From contig JAPHRD010000030.1 of assembly GCA_026196225.1 (NCBI GenBank), positions 1 through 64,000 of the forward strand: a stretch of DNA of 64,000 nucleotides. The letters are read 5' to 3'. Each line of letters begins with the position of its first letter. Position 1 is the stretch's first letter. Under the pieces are notes generated by a model. The model was given only the letters and a program-made list of their open reading frames with translations, was not told the DNA's origin and searched no databases. This DNA is from Motiliproteus sp. (GTDB lineage Bacteria; Pseudomonadota; Gammaproteobacteria; Pseudomonadales; Balneatricaceae). This document shows, piece after piece, positions 47,744 to 55,886 of this stretch. Position numbers and translations under genes: made by a program.

Positions 47744-49234
47744 GTGAGCAGTCTTGGCAAAATCATTGTGATTGATGATGACCTGTCACGGCGGCAACGT
47801 TTGGCCGATCTCTTCTCCTTTCTTGAATATCCCTGTCAGTCTTCAGATTTTGTATCCTGGTTCCAAAACAAAGAAAGTGCGCTTAGTGGCGAGGATGAGG
47901 CTGTGGTGTTGTTAGGTAGCAGCGAACTGCCTATATCTATAGAGAAACTACTCAGCGATTTTCAAGCCGCAGACCCCAATATCCCTGTTGTTTCACTTGA
48001 ACAGTGGTCTGAGGTTGAATCACTCAATCAGAATCTCAGTTCTATGCTGATCGCCCATCTTCAATACCCCTTGGTCAGTACCAGTCTGATTAGCGTGCTG
48101 CATCAGGCTCAGGTTTATCGTCAGCGTCGTCAAAGTGCCAATGGTCAGTTGCAACTTTGGGAAGATCACGCCCGGTTATTTAATCATCTGGTTGGGACCA
48201 GCGTCCCTATGCAACATGTTCGGTCGATGATGGCGCAGGTGGCCGATCGTGATGTCAGTGTTTTGATTACAGGGGAATCGGGTACCGGAAAAGAGGTAGT
48301 AGCCCGCAACCTGCATGATTCCTCCTCCCGTAAAGACAAGCCCTTTGTGCCGGTGAACTGCGGTGCTATTCCCGCTGACCTTCTGGAAAGTGAGCTGTTT
48401 GGCCATGAAAAGGGAGCTTTTACCGGTGCGGTGTCTACTCGTGTAGGTCGCTTCGAACTGGCCCACGGCGGTACATTGTTTCTCGATGAGATCGGTGACA
48501 TGCCGCTGCCGATGCAAGTCAAATTGTTGCGGATATTGCAGGAGCGCAGGTTTGAACGGGTGGGTGGCAATCGGACTCTGGAAGTCGACGTGCGAATTAT
48601 CGCTGCGACTCACAAAGATCTGGAAGTGATGATCGAGGATGGAACTTTTCGCGAGGATCTTTACTACCGCCTGAATGTTTTTCCCTTGGAGATGCCTGCG
48701 CTGAGGGAGCGAATAGAAGATCTGCCGCTGTTGTTGAACGAGTTAATCCTGCGGGTGGCAAACAACGGTTTGGGTAAAATTAAGCTCGATGCCATTGCGA
48801 TTAAGTCCTTGTCCTGTCATGGCTGGCCGGGCAATGTGCGGGAACTGGCCAATCTGGTTGAACGGCTGGCTATTATGTACCCCAATGAAATTATCGGTTT
48901 TAACCAGCTACCTGGAAAATTCCAGCATCTGCAAGATGATGAGATCCCGGAATATATTCAAGTAGATGCGCAATTGGCAGCGGCGATCCCCGTTGCTGCT
49001 GTTACGGGAGTTGTTGCCGGTGCTGTTGCTGGTACCGCAGCAGGAACGGATGGGGTATCACTTCCTGCCGAGGGAGTTGATCTCAAAAATTATCTGGCGG
49101 ATCTTGAGCAGGGCTTGATCGAACAGGCTCTCAATGAAACCGATAACGTAGTAGCGCGTGCTGCATCACTGTTAAAAATCCGCCGTACCACGCTGGTGGA
49201 GAAGATGCGTAAGTACGGCATTCAGCGTAAGTAA
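47744..49234 (+). CDS. fleQ: Flagellar master regulator FleQ/FlrA (sigma-54 activator)
   Basis: 496 residues. A receiver-like N-terminal domain (VIDDDLSRRQRL) lacks a phosphorylation setting. The AAA+ domain has Walker A GESGTGKEVVARN, the sigma-54-contacting GAFTGA loop and Walker B GGTLFLDEIGDMPLP. The C-terminal Fis-type HTH reads VARAASLLKIRRTTLVEKM. It activates sigma-54 flagellar promoters (flgB, flgF). In Pseudomonas FleQ, c-di-GMP binds LFRS plus KExxxRN; here KEVVARN is kept but LFRS is LFNH (residues 145-148). An Ala/Gly-rich linker (AAIPVAAVTGVVAGAVAG) precedes the HTH. The start is GTG behind a strong AGGAGG. fleS starts directly at its stop. Confidence 0.95.
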   Translation: MSSLGKIIVIDDDLSRRQRLADLFSFLEYPCQSSDFVSWFQNKESALSGEDEAVVLLGSSELPISIEKLLSDFQAADPNIPVVSLEQWSEVESLNQNLSSMLIAHLQYPLVSTSLISVLHQAQVYRQRRQSANGQLQLWEDHARLFNHLVGTSVPMQHVRSMMAQVADRDVSVLITGESGTGKEVVARNLHDSSSRKDKPFVPVNCGAIPADLLESELFGHEKGAFTGAVSTRVGRFELAHGGTLFLDEIGDMPLPMQVKLLRILQERRFERVGGNRTLEVDVRIIAATHKDLEVMIEDGTFREDLYYRLNVFPLEMPALRERIEDLPLLLNELILRVANNGLGKIKLDAIAIKSLSCHGWPGNVRELANLVERLAIMYPNEIIGFNQLPGKFQHLQDDEIPEYIQVDAQLAAAIPVAAVTGVVAGAVAGTAAGTDGVSLPAEGVDLKNYLADLEQGLIEQALNETDNVVARAASLLKIRRTTLVEKMRKYGIQRK

Positions 49235-50425
49235 ATGATGAGCGAAGATAACAATAAAAAAACAGTTTCGGTTGAGGAGCACGAACAGTTGGTGGAGGCG
49301 TTTCGCCAATTCAGTGAAATGTCGGAGCAGCTGACCGACTCCTATCGTGAATTGGAACAGCAGGTGGAGCATCTGACTGCTGAGTTGCAACGCTCGAACC
49401 AGCAGCGGGAGCAGGAACTCAGCGAGAAAGCGCTGGTTACCCAGCGGCTCGAAAGTTTGTTGCAACTGCTGCCGGCTGGGATTCTGGTGTTGGATAATCA
49501 AGGCCAGATTCAGGAGTGCAACCGAGCGGCAGAAGCGCTGCTTGGTATGCCGCTGCAAAACCAGCCTTGGATCGAAATTATACAACGCAGTTTTTCACCT
49601 CGTGCCGATGATGGTCATGAGGTTTCTTTAAAGGATGGTCGTCGCGTTAATTTAGCAACGCGATCTCTGGAGGGAGAGCCGGGTCAGATCATTATGATCA
49701 CCGATCTCACCGAAACACGCCAGCTGCAGGATCGTCTTGGCCATATGCAGCGATTATCATCGATGGGCAAGATGATGGCGTCGCTGGCACACCAGATCCG
49801 TACACCATTATCGGCTGCGATGCTCTACAGTTCTCACCTTACTAAAAACAATCTCTCGTCCGAGCAACGTATCCGTTTTGCCTCCAAGGTGAAGGGACGA
49901 CTTAGTTCGCTGGAACAGCAGGTGCGGGATATGCTGATCTTTGCCCGCAGCGAAACCAAGCTTACCGATCTGGTTACAAGCGAGCAGCTTTTTCGGGCAA
50001 TCGAAGACGCATTGGATGTGCCTTTGGCCAATGCCGACGCTGATGCCGATTACATTAACCAAACCCCGGGGGTGCGGTTGCAGTGTAATTTGGAATCCCT
50101 GGTCGGGGCGTTGATGAATCTGGTAGATAATGCGTTGCAGGCTTCTGGAAATGGAGGTGAGCTGGTGATCCGTAGCCGTTTTGACGGCGAAGGGTTTTTG
50201 GTGCTGACCGTCGAAGATCAGGGGCCGGGAATGGATGCCGACGAGCTGCTGCGAGTGCAGGAGCCGTTCTATACCACAAAATCGCAGGGCACCGGTTTGG
50301 GCTTGGCGGTGGCGCAGGTGATTGCCCGTGCCCACCACGGTCGCTTTGAGATTCAATCCGCAGCACAACAGGGAACTCAGGCCGGTTTCGTGCTGCCCTA
50401 TATAAATTCCACCGATAACCAATAA
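49235..50425 (+). CDS. fleS: Flagellar sensor histidine kinase FleS/FlrB
   Basis: 396 residues, soluble. An N-terminal coiled coil (about 10-75, Glu/Gln-rich) precedes a PAS domain (about 80-165; ILVLDNQGQIQECNRAAEAL), a HisKA domain with the phospho-His in MASLAHQIRTPLSAAML (near 187) and a HATPase domain (NLVDNALQASG, VEDQGPGMD, TGLGLAVAQV). It phosphorylates FleR. Its ATG abuts the fleQ stop with no gap, so fleQ, fleS and fleR form a single operon here. Confidence 0.94.
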   Translation: MMSEDNNKKTVSVEEHEQLVEAFRQFSEMSEQLTDSYRELEQQVEHLTAELQRSNQQREQELSEKALVTQRLESLLQLLPAGILVLDNQGQIQECNRAAEALLGMPLQNQPWIEIIQRSFSPRADDGHEVSLKDGRRVNLATRSLEGEPGQIIMITDLTETRQLQDRLGHMQRLSSMGKMMASLAHQIRTPLSAAMLYSSHLTKNNLSSEQRIRFASKVKGRLSSLEQQVRDMLIFARSETKLTDLVTSEQLFRAIEDALDVPLANADADADYINQTPGVRLQCNLESLVGALMNLVDNALQASGNGGELVIRSRFDGEGFLVLTVEDQGPGMDADELLRVQEPFYTTKSQGTGLGLAVAQVIARAHHGRFEIQSAAQQGTQAGFVLPYINSTDNQ

Positions 50426-50447
50426 CAGATAGGGAGCGCAGAAACGG

Positions 50448-51827
50448 ATGAGTAAGGGGTGTGTACTGGTCGTTGAGGACGACAGCGATCTTCGCGAAGC
50501 GTTATGCGATACCTTGGAACTCGAGGGTTATAGCTTCTTACAGGCCGAATCTGGCGAAGCCGCGTTGTCGCTGCTTGCGGAGCAGGCGGTGGATATGGTG
50601 GTCAGCGATGTCAATATGGGCGGTATGGATGGTCATGAGCTGCTCAAACAGATCAACCAGCTCTATCCCTGCATGCCGGTGCTGCTGATTACCGCTTATG
50701 GTCAGGTGGATCGCGCTGTTGATGCCATCCGCAGTGGCGCAGTGGATTATCTGCTGAAGCCTTTCGAACCGCAGCAGCTACTGGAGATTGTTGCCCGCTA
50801 CGTGTCTAGTTCGCTCACTGAGAATGCGGTGGAGCCGATTGCAGAGGAAGCTTCCAGCAAGCAGTTGCTGCAATTGGCGCGACGGGTGGCACAGACTGAT
50901 TCGACGGTGCTGGTATCGGGAGAGAGTGGTACCGGTAAAGAGGTTCTGGCTCAATATATTCACCGTCATTCCAATCGTGCGCATAAACCCTTCGTGGCGA
51001 TCAACTGCGCAGCGATTCCAGAGAATATGTTGGAAGCGACGTTGTTTGGTCATGAGAAGGGAGCCTTTACCGGCGCCTACAGCAGCATGCCCGGTAAGTT
51101 TGAGCAGGCTGACGGCGGTACATTGTTGCTTGATGAGATCTCGGAGATGGATCTTGGTCTACAAGCAAAGCTGCTGCGAGTTTTGCAGGAACAAGAGGTC
51201 GAGCGAATCGGTGGCCGCAAGGTGATCAAGCTCAATGTGCGGGTGCTGGCCACGACCAACAGAGACTTGACTGCCGAAGTGGCAGAGGGCAAGTTCCGAG
51301 AAGATCTATTTTATCGACTCAATATATTTCCTTTGCAATGGTTACCGTTGCGGGAGCGTCCAGCCGATCTGGTACCCTTGGCTAAGCGACTGTTAAAAGT
51401 ACATGGTTTAAAGATGAATCGAGGTGTGGTGGAGATGGATAGCTCCGCTGAGCAGCAATTGCTGGCCCATGATTGGCCCGGCAATGTTCGCGAGCTGGAA
51501 AATGCCATCCAGCGCTCGCTGATTCTACAGCAGGGATCGGTCATCAGTGGGCCGGATCTGTGTATACAGCCCTCGGCCATCCAGCAATCGGTTAATCTTA
51601 GCGGAGCTGGCGCCGCGGTTATCAATACTCCGCAGGAAGCTCCGGGGCAGTTGGGTGGTGACCTCAAACAGCGGGAATACCAATTGATCGTCGAGGCGCT
51701 CAAGAGTACCGGCGGCAGCCGTAAAGATGCTGCCGATAAGCTGGGTATCAGTCCTCGCACCTTGCGTTACAAGCTGGCGCAGATGCGAGAATCGGGACTC
51801 GATCTTGATGCACTGTTAAAAGGCTAG
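50448..51827 (+). CDS. fleR: Sigma-54 response regulator FleR/FlrC
   Basis: 459 residues. The receiver domain (about 5-120) has VVEDDSDLREALCDTLELEG, phospho-Asp in MVVSDVNMGGMDGHE and the conserved Lys in DYLLKPFEP. The AAA+ domain has GESGTGKEVLAQ, HEKGAFTGAY and GGTLLLDEISEMDL. The Fis-type HTH is KDAADKLGISPRTLRYKLAQ. With FleS it activates the later sigma-54 flagellar promoters. AGGGAG precedes the ATG. fliE and the export/motor genes that follow fleR in Pseudomonas are absent here. Confidence 0.95.
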   Translation: MSKGCVLVVEDDSDLREALCDTLELEGYSFLQAESGEAALSLLAEQAVDMVVSDVNMGGMDGHELLKQINQLYPCMPVLLITAYGQVDRAVDAIRSGAVDYLLKPFEPQQLLEIVARYVSSSLTENAVEPIAEEASSKQLLQLARRVAQTDSTVLVSGESGTGKEVLAQYIHRHSNRAHKPFVAINCAAIPENMLEATLFGHEKGAFTGAYSSMPGKFEQADGGTLLLDEISEMDLGLQAKLLRVLQEQEVERIGGRKVIKLNVRVLATTNRDLTAEVAEGKFREDLFYRLNIFPLQWLPLRERPADLVPLAKRLLKVHGLKMNRGVVEMDSSAEQQLLAHDWPGNVRELENAIQRSLILQQGSVISGPDLCIQPSAIQQSVNLSGAGAAVINTPQEAPGQLGGDLKQREYQLIVEALKSTGGSRKDAADKLGISPRTLRYKLAQMRESGLDLDALLKG

Positions 51828-51843
51828 CGCAGCGGCTCGTTGG

Positions 51844-52326
51844 CTAACTCTGCAGGCGGTTGAACAATTCCAGCCATAGCCGTACCTGATCGGCGGGCAG
51901 GCTTAGATCAAGTTCCAGCATGGTTTCGCATTCGTTGCGACAGAGTTCTCGCTCTTCAGTTGGTACGCTAACCAGCAACTCGGCCACCGGTCGAATAGCT
52001 GTTTCCATTTCTCGGTCTAGACTGTCGCAAATCTTCTCCAGCGCTTGTTCGGTCTGGTAAGGATCGATGCAGTAAAGCGGATTGTCCTCCAGATCCAGCA
52101 AGAGCTCTTCAAATACCGATTTCGGACTGTGACCTTCATGAAGCAGGGTTTCCGGGTCGGTACTCATTAGTATCCCTTGTTCATAGATCTCATCGAGCCA
52201 CTCGCTGTCCGGGCTGATCAAAGTAGATTTGATCTGTCCGCTGCTGAGACTCCATGCGACAGCGATGGGGAAGGCATCGTCTTCGTAACTGCTCATTTCA
52301 AAAGCGATGATCAAGGGGTAATTCAT
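51844..52326 (-). CDS. Degenerate DnaQ-like (3'-5' exonuclease fold) protein, hypothetical
   Basis: 160 residues, acidic. The first half follows the pattern of small DEDD exonucleases: a start like PLVIDIExS (here PLIIAFEMSS), FPIAVAWSL, TLISPDSEW, a MSTDPETLLHEGHSP segment and PLYCIDPYQTEQAL. The first catalytic Asp is Ala (the following Glu remains) and the usual HxI is lost, so it is probably not an active nuclease. The C-terminus is helical (RELCRNECETMLELDLSLPA). Its start codon lies only 3 nt from the terminal repeat of the neighbouring MITE-like element and has no good ribosome binding site, so the element may have displaced its promoter. The fold is inferred by eye. Confidence 0.6.
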   Translation of the reverse strand: MNYPLIIAFEMSSYEDDAFPIAVAWSLSSGQIKSTLISPDSEWLDEIYEQGILMSTDPETLLHEGHSPKSVFEELLLDLEDNPLYCIDPYQTEQALEKICDSLDREMETAIRPVAELLVSVPTEERELCRNECETMLELDLSLPADQVRLWLELFNRLQS

Positions 52327-52328
52327 AC

Positions 52329-52608
52329 TAGGGCCTGTTAATACTTATGAGATTTACACGACAGTGGTCATTTTTTCGCAAACCAAGGCGCAGCGAGTGT
52401 CGAGTAGTTATTCTACTTTACTCTACTCAAGCGATCTGCAACGCTGGATTGCGGGAAAATGGCCCTGTCCCTGTCGGTTGTGCCTGTCATCAGGCTGTGC
52501 TGTGTTATTCGTCGATCATTTGGAATAACCAAACTTCTCTCCTTATACCTTGCTCAGCCGGATGACAGGCAGCAACGTGTTTAATCGGCTAAGTGTTAAC
52601 AGACCCTG
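52329..52608. mobile_element. MITE-like element with terminal and nested inverted repeats
   Basis: A roughly 280-bp non-coding block bounded by TAGGGCCTGTTAATACTTA (52329-52347) and TAAGTGTTAACAGACCCTG (52590-52608), inverted repeats matching at 16 of 19 positions. Inside are two imperfect stem-loops: 52359-52382 pairs with 52449-52470 (GACAG...CATTTT...CGCAA type), and GCCTGTCATCAGGCTG (52482-52497) pairs with CAGCCGGATGACAGGC (52555-52570) with one mismatch. It encodes no protein. The same terminal repeats recur as a 53-bp miniature before flgK. No clear target duplication was recognised. Confidence 0.78.
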
Positions 52609-52713
52609 GTCTATACTCTGTTTTCGGGTTGGATTATCAGCCTAAAGTATTGCTTTTAGGGGTTGGGATTAGCCAAAGTAGACCAAGGTCTTACTTCGCG
52701 TAGACCAATGTCT
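52601..52713. promoter_or_regulatory. Three AGAC-N4-GTCT palindromes upstream of acs (candidate CrbR sites)
   Basis: AGACCCTGGTCT (52601-52612), AGACCAAGGTCT (52680-52691, perfect 12-bp palindrome) and AGACCAATGTCT (52702-52713). The last two begin 22 bp apart, two helical turns. A half-site AGACCC follows at 52719. A possible -10 box CATAAT lies at 52762-52767, placing the sites at activator positions. Related units precede the symporter operon. The first site overlaps the right end of the MITE-like element. The assignment to CrbR is inference. Confidence 0.6.
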
Positions 52714-52947
52714 AATTAAGACCCTAGAGGCTATCGGTTTAAATCTAGCTTCTTAGCTGAACATAATAAAGCCGATCCCAAAGTAGGATGCAATAACGGC
52801 ACTCACAAGGGTGAACACTCCGGCATCAAACGCCAGCATTTTACCCTTGATAACAATAAAGAGGCTTCCAAATTTCCCATACCAAGAGATGGGTGACGGG
52901 AGGCTCAATAGCTATTTCCACAAAAGGATTAACGTAAGGGCATCATC
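52714..52947. other. acs promoter and leader region
   Basis: This is the remainder of the 620-bp gap before acs. It holds the putative -10 (52762-52767), a long leader of roughly 170 nt and the ribosome binding site AAGGG before the ATG. No RNA gene or other coding sequence was recognised. No clear CRP palindrome was seen. Confidence 0.4.
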
Positions 52948-54906
52948 ATGAGCGAAATTAAGGTATATCCGGTCAACCCTGAGCTGGCTGCTCAGGCGCA
53001 CGTCAACGAAGAAACCTATCATCAGATGTACAAGCAGTCCGTCGAAGATCCCGATGGCTTCTGGGGCGAGCAAGGTCAGCGTCTAGACTGGATCAAGCCG
53101 TATACCAAAGTTAAGAACACCTCATTTGATCCGCACAATGTCGATATCCGTTGGTTCGAAGACGGTACTCTGAATGCCTCTGTCAACTGTCTTGACCGTC
53201 ACCTGGAAACCCGTGGTGATCAAGTTGCCATCATCTGGGAAGGTGATGACCCTAGCGAAGATCAGAATATTACCTATCGTGACCTGCACGAGCGCGTCTG
53301 TAAGTTTGCCAACGCACTGAAAGCTCAGGGCGTAGAAAAGGGTGATGTTGTTACCCTTTACATGCCAATGATTCCGGAAGCAGCGGTTGCTATGCTGGCC
53401 TGTACCCGTATCGGTGCGGTTCACTCCATCGTATTCGGTGGTTTCTCTCCAGAAGCCCTGGCTGCTCGTATCGAAGGTGCAAATTCCAAGGTTGTTGTAA
53501 CTTCTAACTACTCTCTGCGTGCTGGTAAGTCTGTTCCACTTAAAGCAAACGTTGATAAAGCCCTTACCCATGAAGGTGCCAAGGCCTGCGTTGAAAGCGT
53601 AATCGTTGTTAAGCGTGTTGCTGACGATGTTGCTTGGAATGACTCCGTCGATGTTTGGTACGAAGATATTGTTGCTGATGCCTCTGCTGACTGTGCTCCA
53701 GAAGAGATGGAAGCAGAAGCTCCTATGTTCATCCTTTACACCTCTGGTTCCACGGGTGCACCTAAAGGTCTGAAGCACACGACTGGCGGATACATGGTTT
53801 ATGCAGCCATGACCCACGAGTTGGCGTTCGACTACAAAGAGGGCGACATCTATTGGTGTACTGCTGACGTAGGTTGGGTAACCGGTCACAGCTACATCGT
53901 ATACGGGCCTCTGGCCAACGGTGGCACCTCTGTAATGTTTGAAGGTGTTCCAAGCTACCCAGATAACAGCCGCTTCGGTCGTGTTATCGAGAAGCATAAA
54001 GTTAATCAGTTCTACACGGCTCCGACTGCTATCCGTGCATTGATGCAGCAAGGTGAAGACGTGCTGGGTGATTCCGATCTGTCTACTCTGCGTATCCTCG
54101 GGTCTGTAGGTGAGCCAATCAACCCAGAAGCTTGGGAGTGGTATTACCGCATCATCGGTCAGAGCCGTTGCCCAATCGTTGATACCTGGTGGCAGACTGA
54201 AACTGGCGGCATGATGATTATGCCTCTGCCAGGTGCAACGCCAGCTAAGCCTGGTGCTGCTTCTCGCCCATTCTTCGGCGTACAACCTGCCTTGCTTGAC
54301 GCAGAAGGTAAAGAGTTGGAAGGTGCTTGTGACGGCAACTTGGTTATCAAGGATTCCTGGCCTGGCCAGAGTCGCTCCATCTGGGGTGATCACGAGCGTT
54401 TCATCCAGACTTACTTCTCTACTTACAAAGGTGTTTACACCACGGGTGACGGTGCCCGTCGTGATGAAGACGGTTATTACTGGATCACCGGCCGTGTTGA
54501 TGACGTAATCAACGTGTCTGGTCACCGTATGGGTACTGCAGAAGTAGAATCTGCACTGGTAGCTCATGCCGCTGTTGCTGAAGCAGCAGTAGTTGGCTAT
54601 CCCCATGAAGTTAAGGGTCAGGGCATCTACGTTTACGTAACCCTGCAGTCTGGATACGAGCAGTCTGATGAGCTGCTGAAAGAGCTGCGTATGCATGTTC
54701 GTTCCGAGATCGGACCAATCGCTTCTCCAGACCTGATCCAGTTTGCTCCCGGTATGCCTAAGACTCGTTCCGGTAAGATCATGCGTCGTATCTTGCGTAA
54801 GATCGCCGAAGACGATTTCGATGCGTTGGGTGATACTTCTACCCTGGCTGATCCTAGCGTTGTAGATGACCTGATCGAAAACCGTTGTAACCGCAGCAAA
54901 GACTAA
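52948..54906 (+). CDS. acs: Acetyl-CoA synthetase
   Basis: 652 residues, the normal length for AMP-forming Acs. It has the ACS N-terminal domain, the phosphate-binding loop [16 protein letters not shown] (about 263-278), [10 protein letters not shown] (acetate/AMP pocket), the hinge region [20 protein letters not shown] and the C-terminal [10 protein letters not shown] with the catalytic lysine that is a known acetylation target. It converts acetate, ATP and CoA to acetyl-CoA (acetate scavenging). Codon use is strongly biased toward C/T-ending optimal codons, suggesting high expression. Followed by a terminator, then the regulator pair crbR/crbS that controls acs in relatives. Confidence 0.98.
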   Translation: MSEIKVYPVNPELAAQAHVNEETYHQMYKQSVEDPDGFWGEQGQRLDWIKPYTKVKNTSFDPHNVDIRWFEDGTLNASVNCLDRHLETRGDQVAIIWEGDDPSEDQNITYRDLHERVCKFANALKAQGVEKGDVVTLYMPMIPEAAVAMLACTRIGAVHSIVFGGFSPEALAARIEGANSKVVVTSNYSLRAGKSVPLKANVDKALTHEGAKACVESVIVVKRVADDVAWNDSVDVWYEDIVADASADCAPEEMEAEAPMFILYTSGSTGAPKGLKHTTGGYMVYAAMTHELAFDYKEGDIYWCTADVGWVTGHSYIVYGPLANGGTSVMFEGVPSYPDNSRFGRVIEKHKVNQFYTAPTAIRALMQQGEDVLGDSDLSTLRILGSVGEPINPEAWEWYYRIIGQSRCPIVDTWWQTETGGMMIMPLPGATPAKPGAASRPFFGVQPALLDAEGKELEGACDGNLVIKDSWPGQSRSIWGDHERFIQTYFSTYKGVYTTGDGARRDEDGYYWITGRVDDVINVSGHRMGTAEVESALVAHAAVAEAAVVGYPHEVKGQGIYVYVTLQSGYEQSDELLKELRMHVRSEIGPIASPDLIQFAPGMPKTRSGKIMRRILRKIAEDDFDALGDTSTLADPSVVDDLIENRCNRSKD

Positions 54907-54948
54907 TATGTCTTTGTAGTCAGAGGTGTTTTTGCCATCTGGCTAGCT

Positions 54949-54991
54949 TTAGCTAGGCACTTATTGAATACTCAATGGGTGCCAAAGCTAA
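54949..54991 (+). repeat. 3' untranslated hairpin after acs
   Basis: TTAGCT-A-GGCAC (54949-54960) pairs with GTGCC-AA-AGCTAA (54979-54991) around an 18-nt loop, just upstream of the intrinsic terminator. It may stabilise the acs mRNA end. Confidence 0.5.
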
Positions 54992-55013
54992 TTCCGGTTA
55001 CTCAGCAACTATG

Positions 55014-55054
55014 AAAACTCCCTTTAGTTCATTACACTATGGGGAGTTTTTTTT
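55014..55054 (+). terminator. Intrinsic terminator after acs
   Basis: AAAACTCCC (55014-55022) pairs with GGGAGTTTT (55042-55050), followed by further T residues. Confidence 0.88.
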
Positions 55055-55151
55055 GAAGTGCGTTTAGTACCAATGGCTTAGCTGTAATGGTCAGCTGTGC
55101 GGTCATCGGTTATTGTGCTTCTTTTTGTTCGAACGGTGAGGGAGTTAACGG

Positions 55152-55817
55152 ATGCAACTGGCACAGAAAATTATTATTGCCGACGACCACCCGCTCTTTA
55201 GGGCAGCGCTTAAGCAGGCGGTAGCCCAGGCAGTCCCAGATGTTGTTGTGATAGAGGCGGACTCTCTCACAGCATTGCAAGAAACCGTAGAAGCCCACAA
55301 GGATGCCGATCTGGTGCTGTTGGACCTGCATATGCCAGGAACCAACGGATTTACCGGTCTGGTATATCTTCGTGGTCAGAACCCAAGTATGCCTGTCGTT
55401 GTTGTTTCCGGTAGCGAAGAGCCTCGAGTTATGAAGCGAGCTATCGAGTACGGGGCATCTGGATTTATACCGAAATCTGCGCCACTGGATATCATCTCCG
55501 GTGCTATTGTCGCGGTGCTGGAAGGGGAGGTTTGGTTGCCTCAGGATGTGGCTGAGATGGATGAAGGTGTCACCGACGATGATGCTGAATTCGCAGCCAA
55601 GCTGGCGTCTCTGACACCACAGCAGTTCCGCGTACTGATGATGTTGACCGAGGGTTTGCTGAATAAGCAGATCGCCTACGAGCTCAATGTCAGCGAGGCG
55701 ACCATTAAAGCCCACGTAACGGCAATTCTTCGTAAGCTTGGCGTGCACAGTCGTACCCAGGCGGTAATCGAAGCCAGTCGTTTGGGCGTGGAGCCGCCTA
55801 AAACCGAAATGGGCTAA
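55152..55817 (+). CDS. crbR: LuxR-type response regulator CrbR (ErdR-like)
   Basis: 221 residues. The receiver domain (about 5-120) has IIIADDHPLFRAALKQAV, phospho-Asp in LVLLDLHMPGTNG, and FIPKSAPLDIISG. The C-terminal LuxR HTH (about 150-215) reads LTPQQFRVLMMLTEGLLNKQ, then IAYELNVSEATIKAHVTAIL. Position between acs and a symporter-kinase hybrid matches the CrbS/CrbR acetate-switch system of Vibrio and Pseudomonas (also called MxtR/ErdR), in which CrbR activates acs. GAGGGAG precedes the ATG. It converges on crbS across a shared bidirectional terminator. Confidence 0.88.
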   Translation: MQLAQKIIIADDHPLFRAALKQAVAQAVPDVVVIEADSLTALQETVEAHKDADLVLLDLHMPGTNGFTGLVYLRGQNPSMPVVVVSGSEEPRVMKRAIEYGASGFIPKSAPLDIISGAIVAVLEGEVWLPQDVAEMDEGVTDDDAEFAAKLASLTPQQFRVLMMLTEGLLNKQIAYELNVSEATIKAHVTAILRKLGVHSRTQAVIEASRLGVEPPKTEMG

Positions 55818-55832
55818 TCCAGTTGTTGGAAT

Positions 55833-55860
55833 AAAAAATCGGACGTCGTCCGGTTTTTTT
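55833..55860. terminator. Bidirectional terminator between crbR and crbS
   Basis: AAAAAATCGGAC and GTCCGGTTTTTTT form a stem around a 3-nt loop with A- and T-runs on both sides, serving both convergent genes. Confidence 0.9.
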
Positions 55861-55886
55861 ATTCCCATCTATAGCGGCGCAGATAG

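Noticed and set aside
52347-52565. 72-codon open frame inside the MITE-like element
   Set aside because: It crosses the internal stem-loops and has no start signal; the region is explained by inverted repeats.
53122-54696. 524-codon open frame antisense to acs
   Set aside because: It mirrors the strong codon bias of acs. The composition is unlike a real protein and it has no start context; acs itself is certain.
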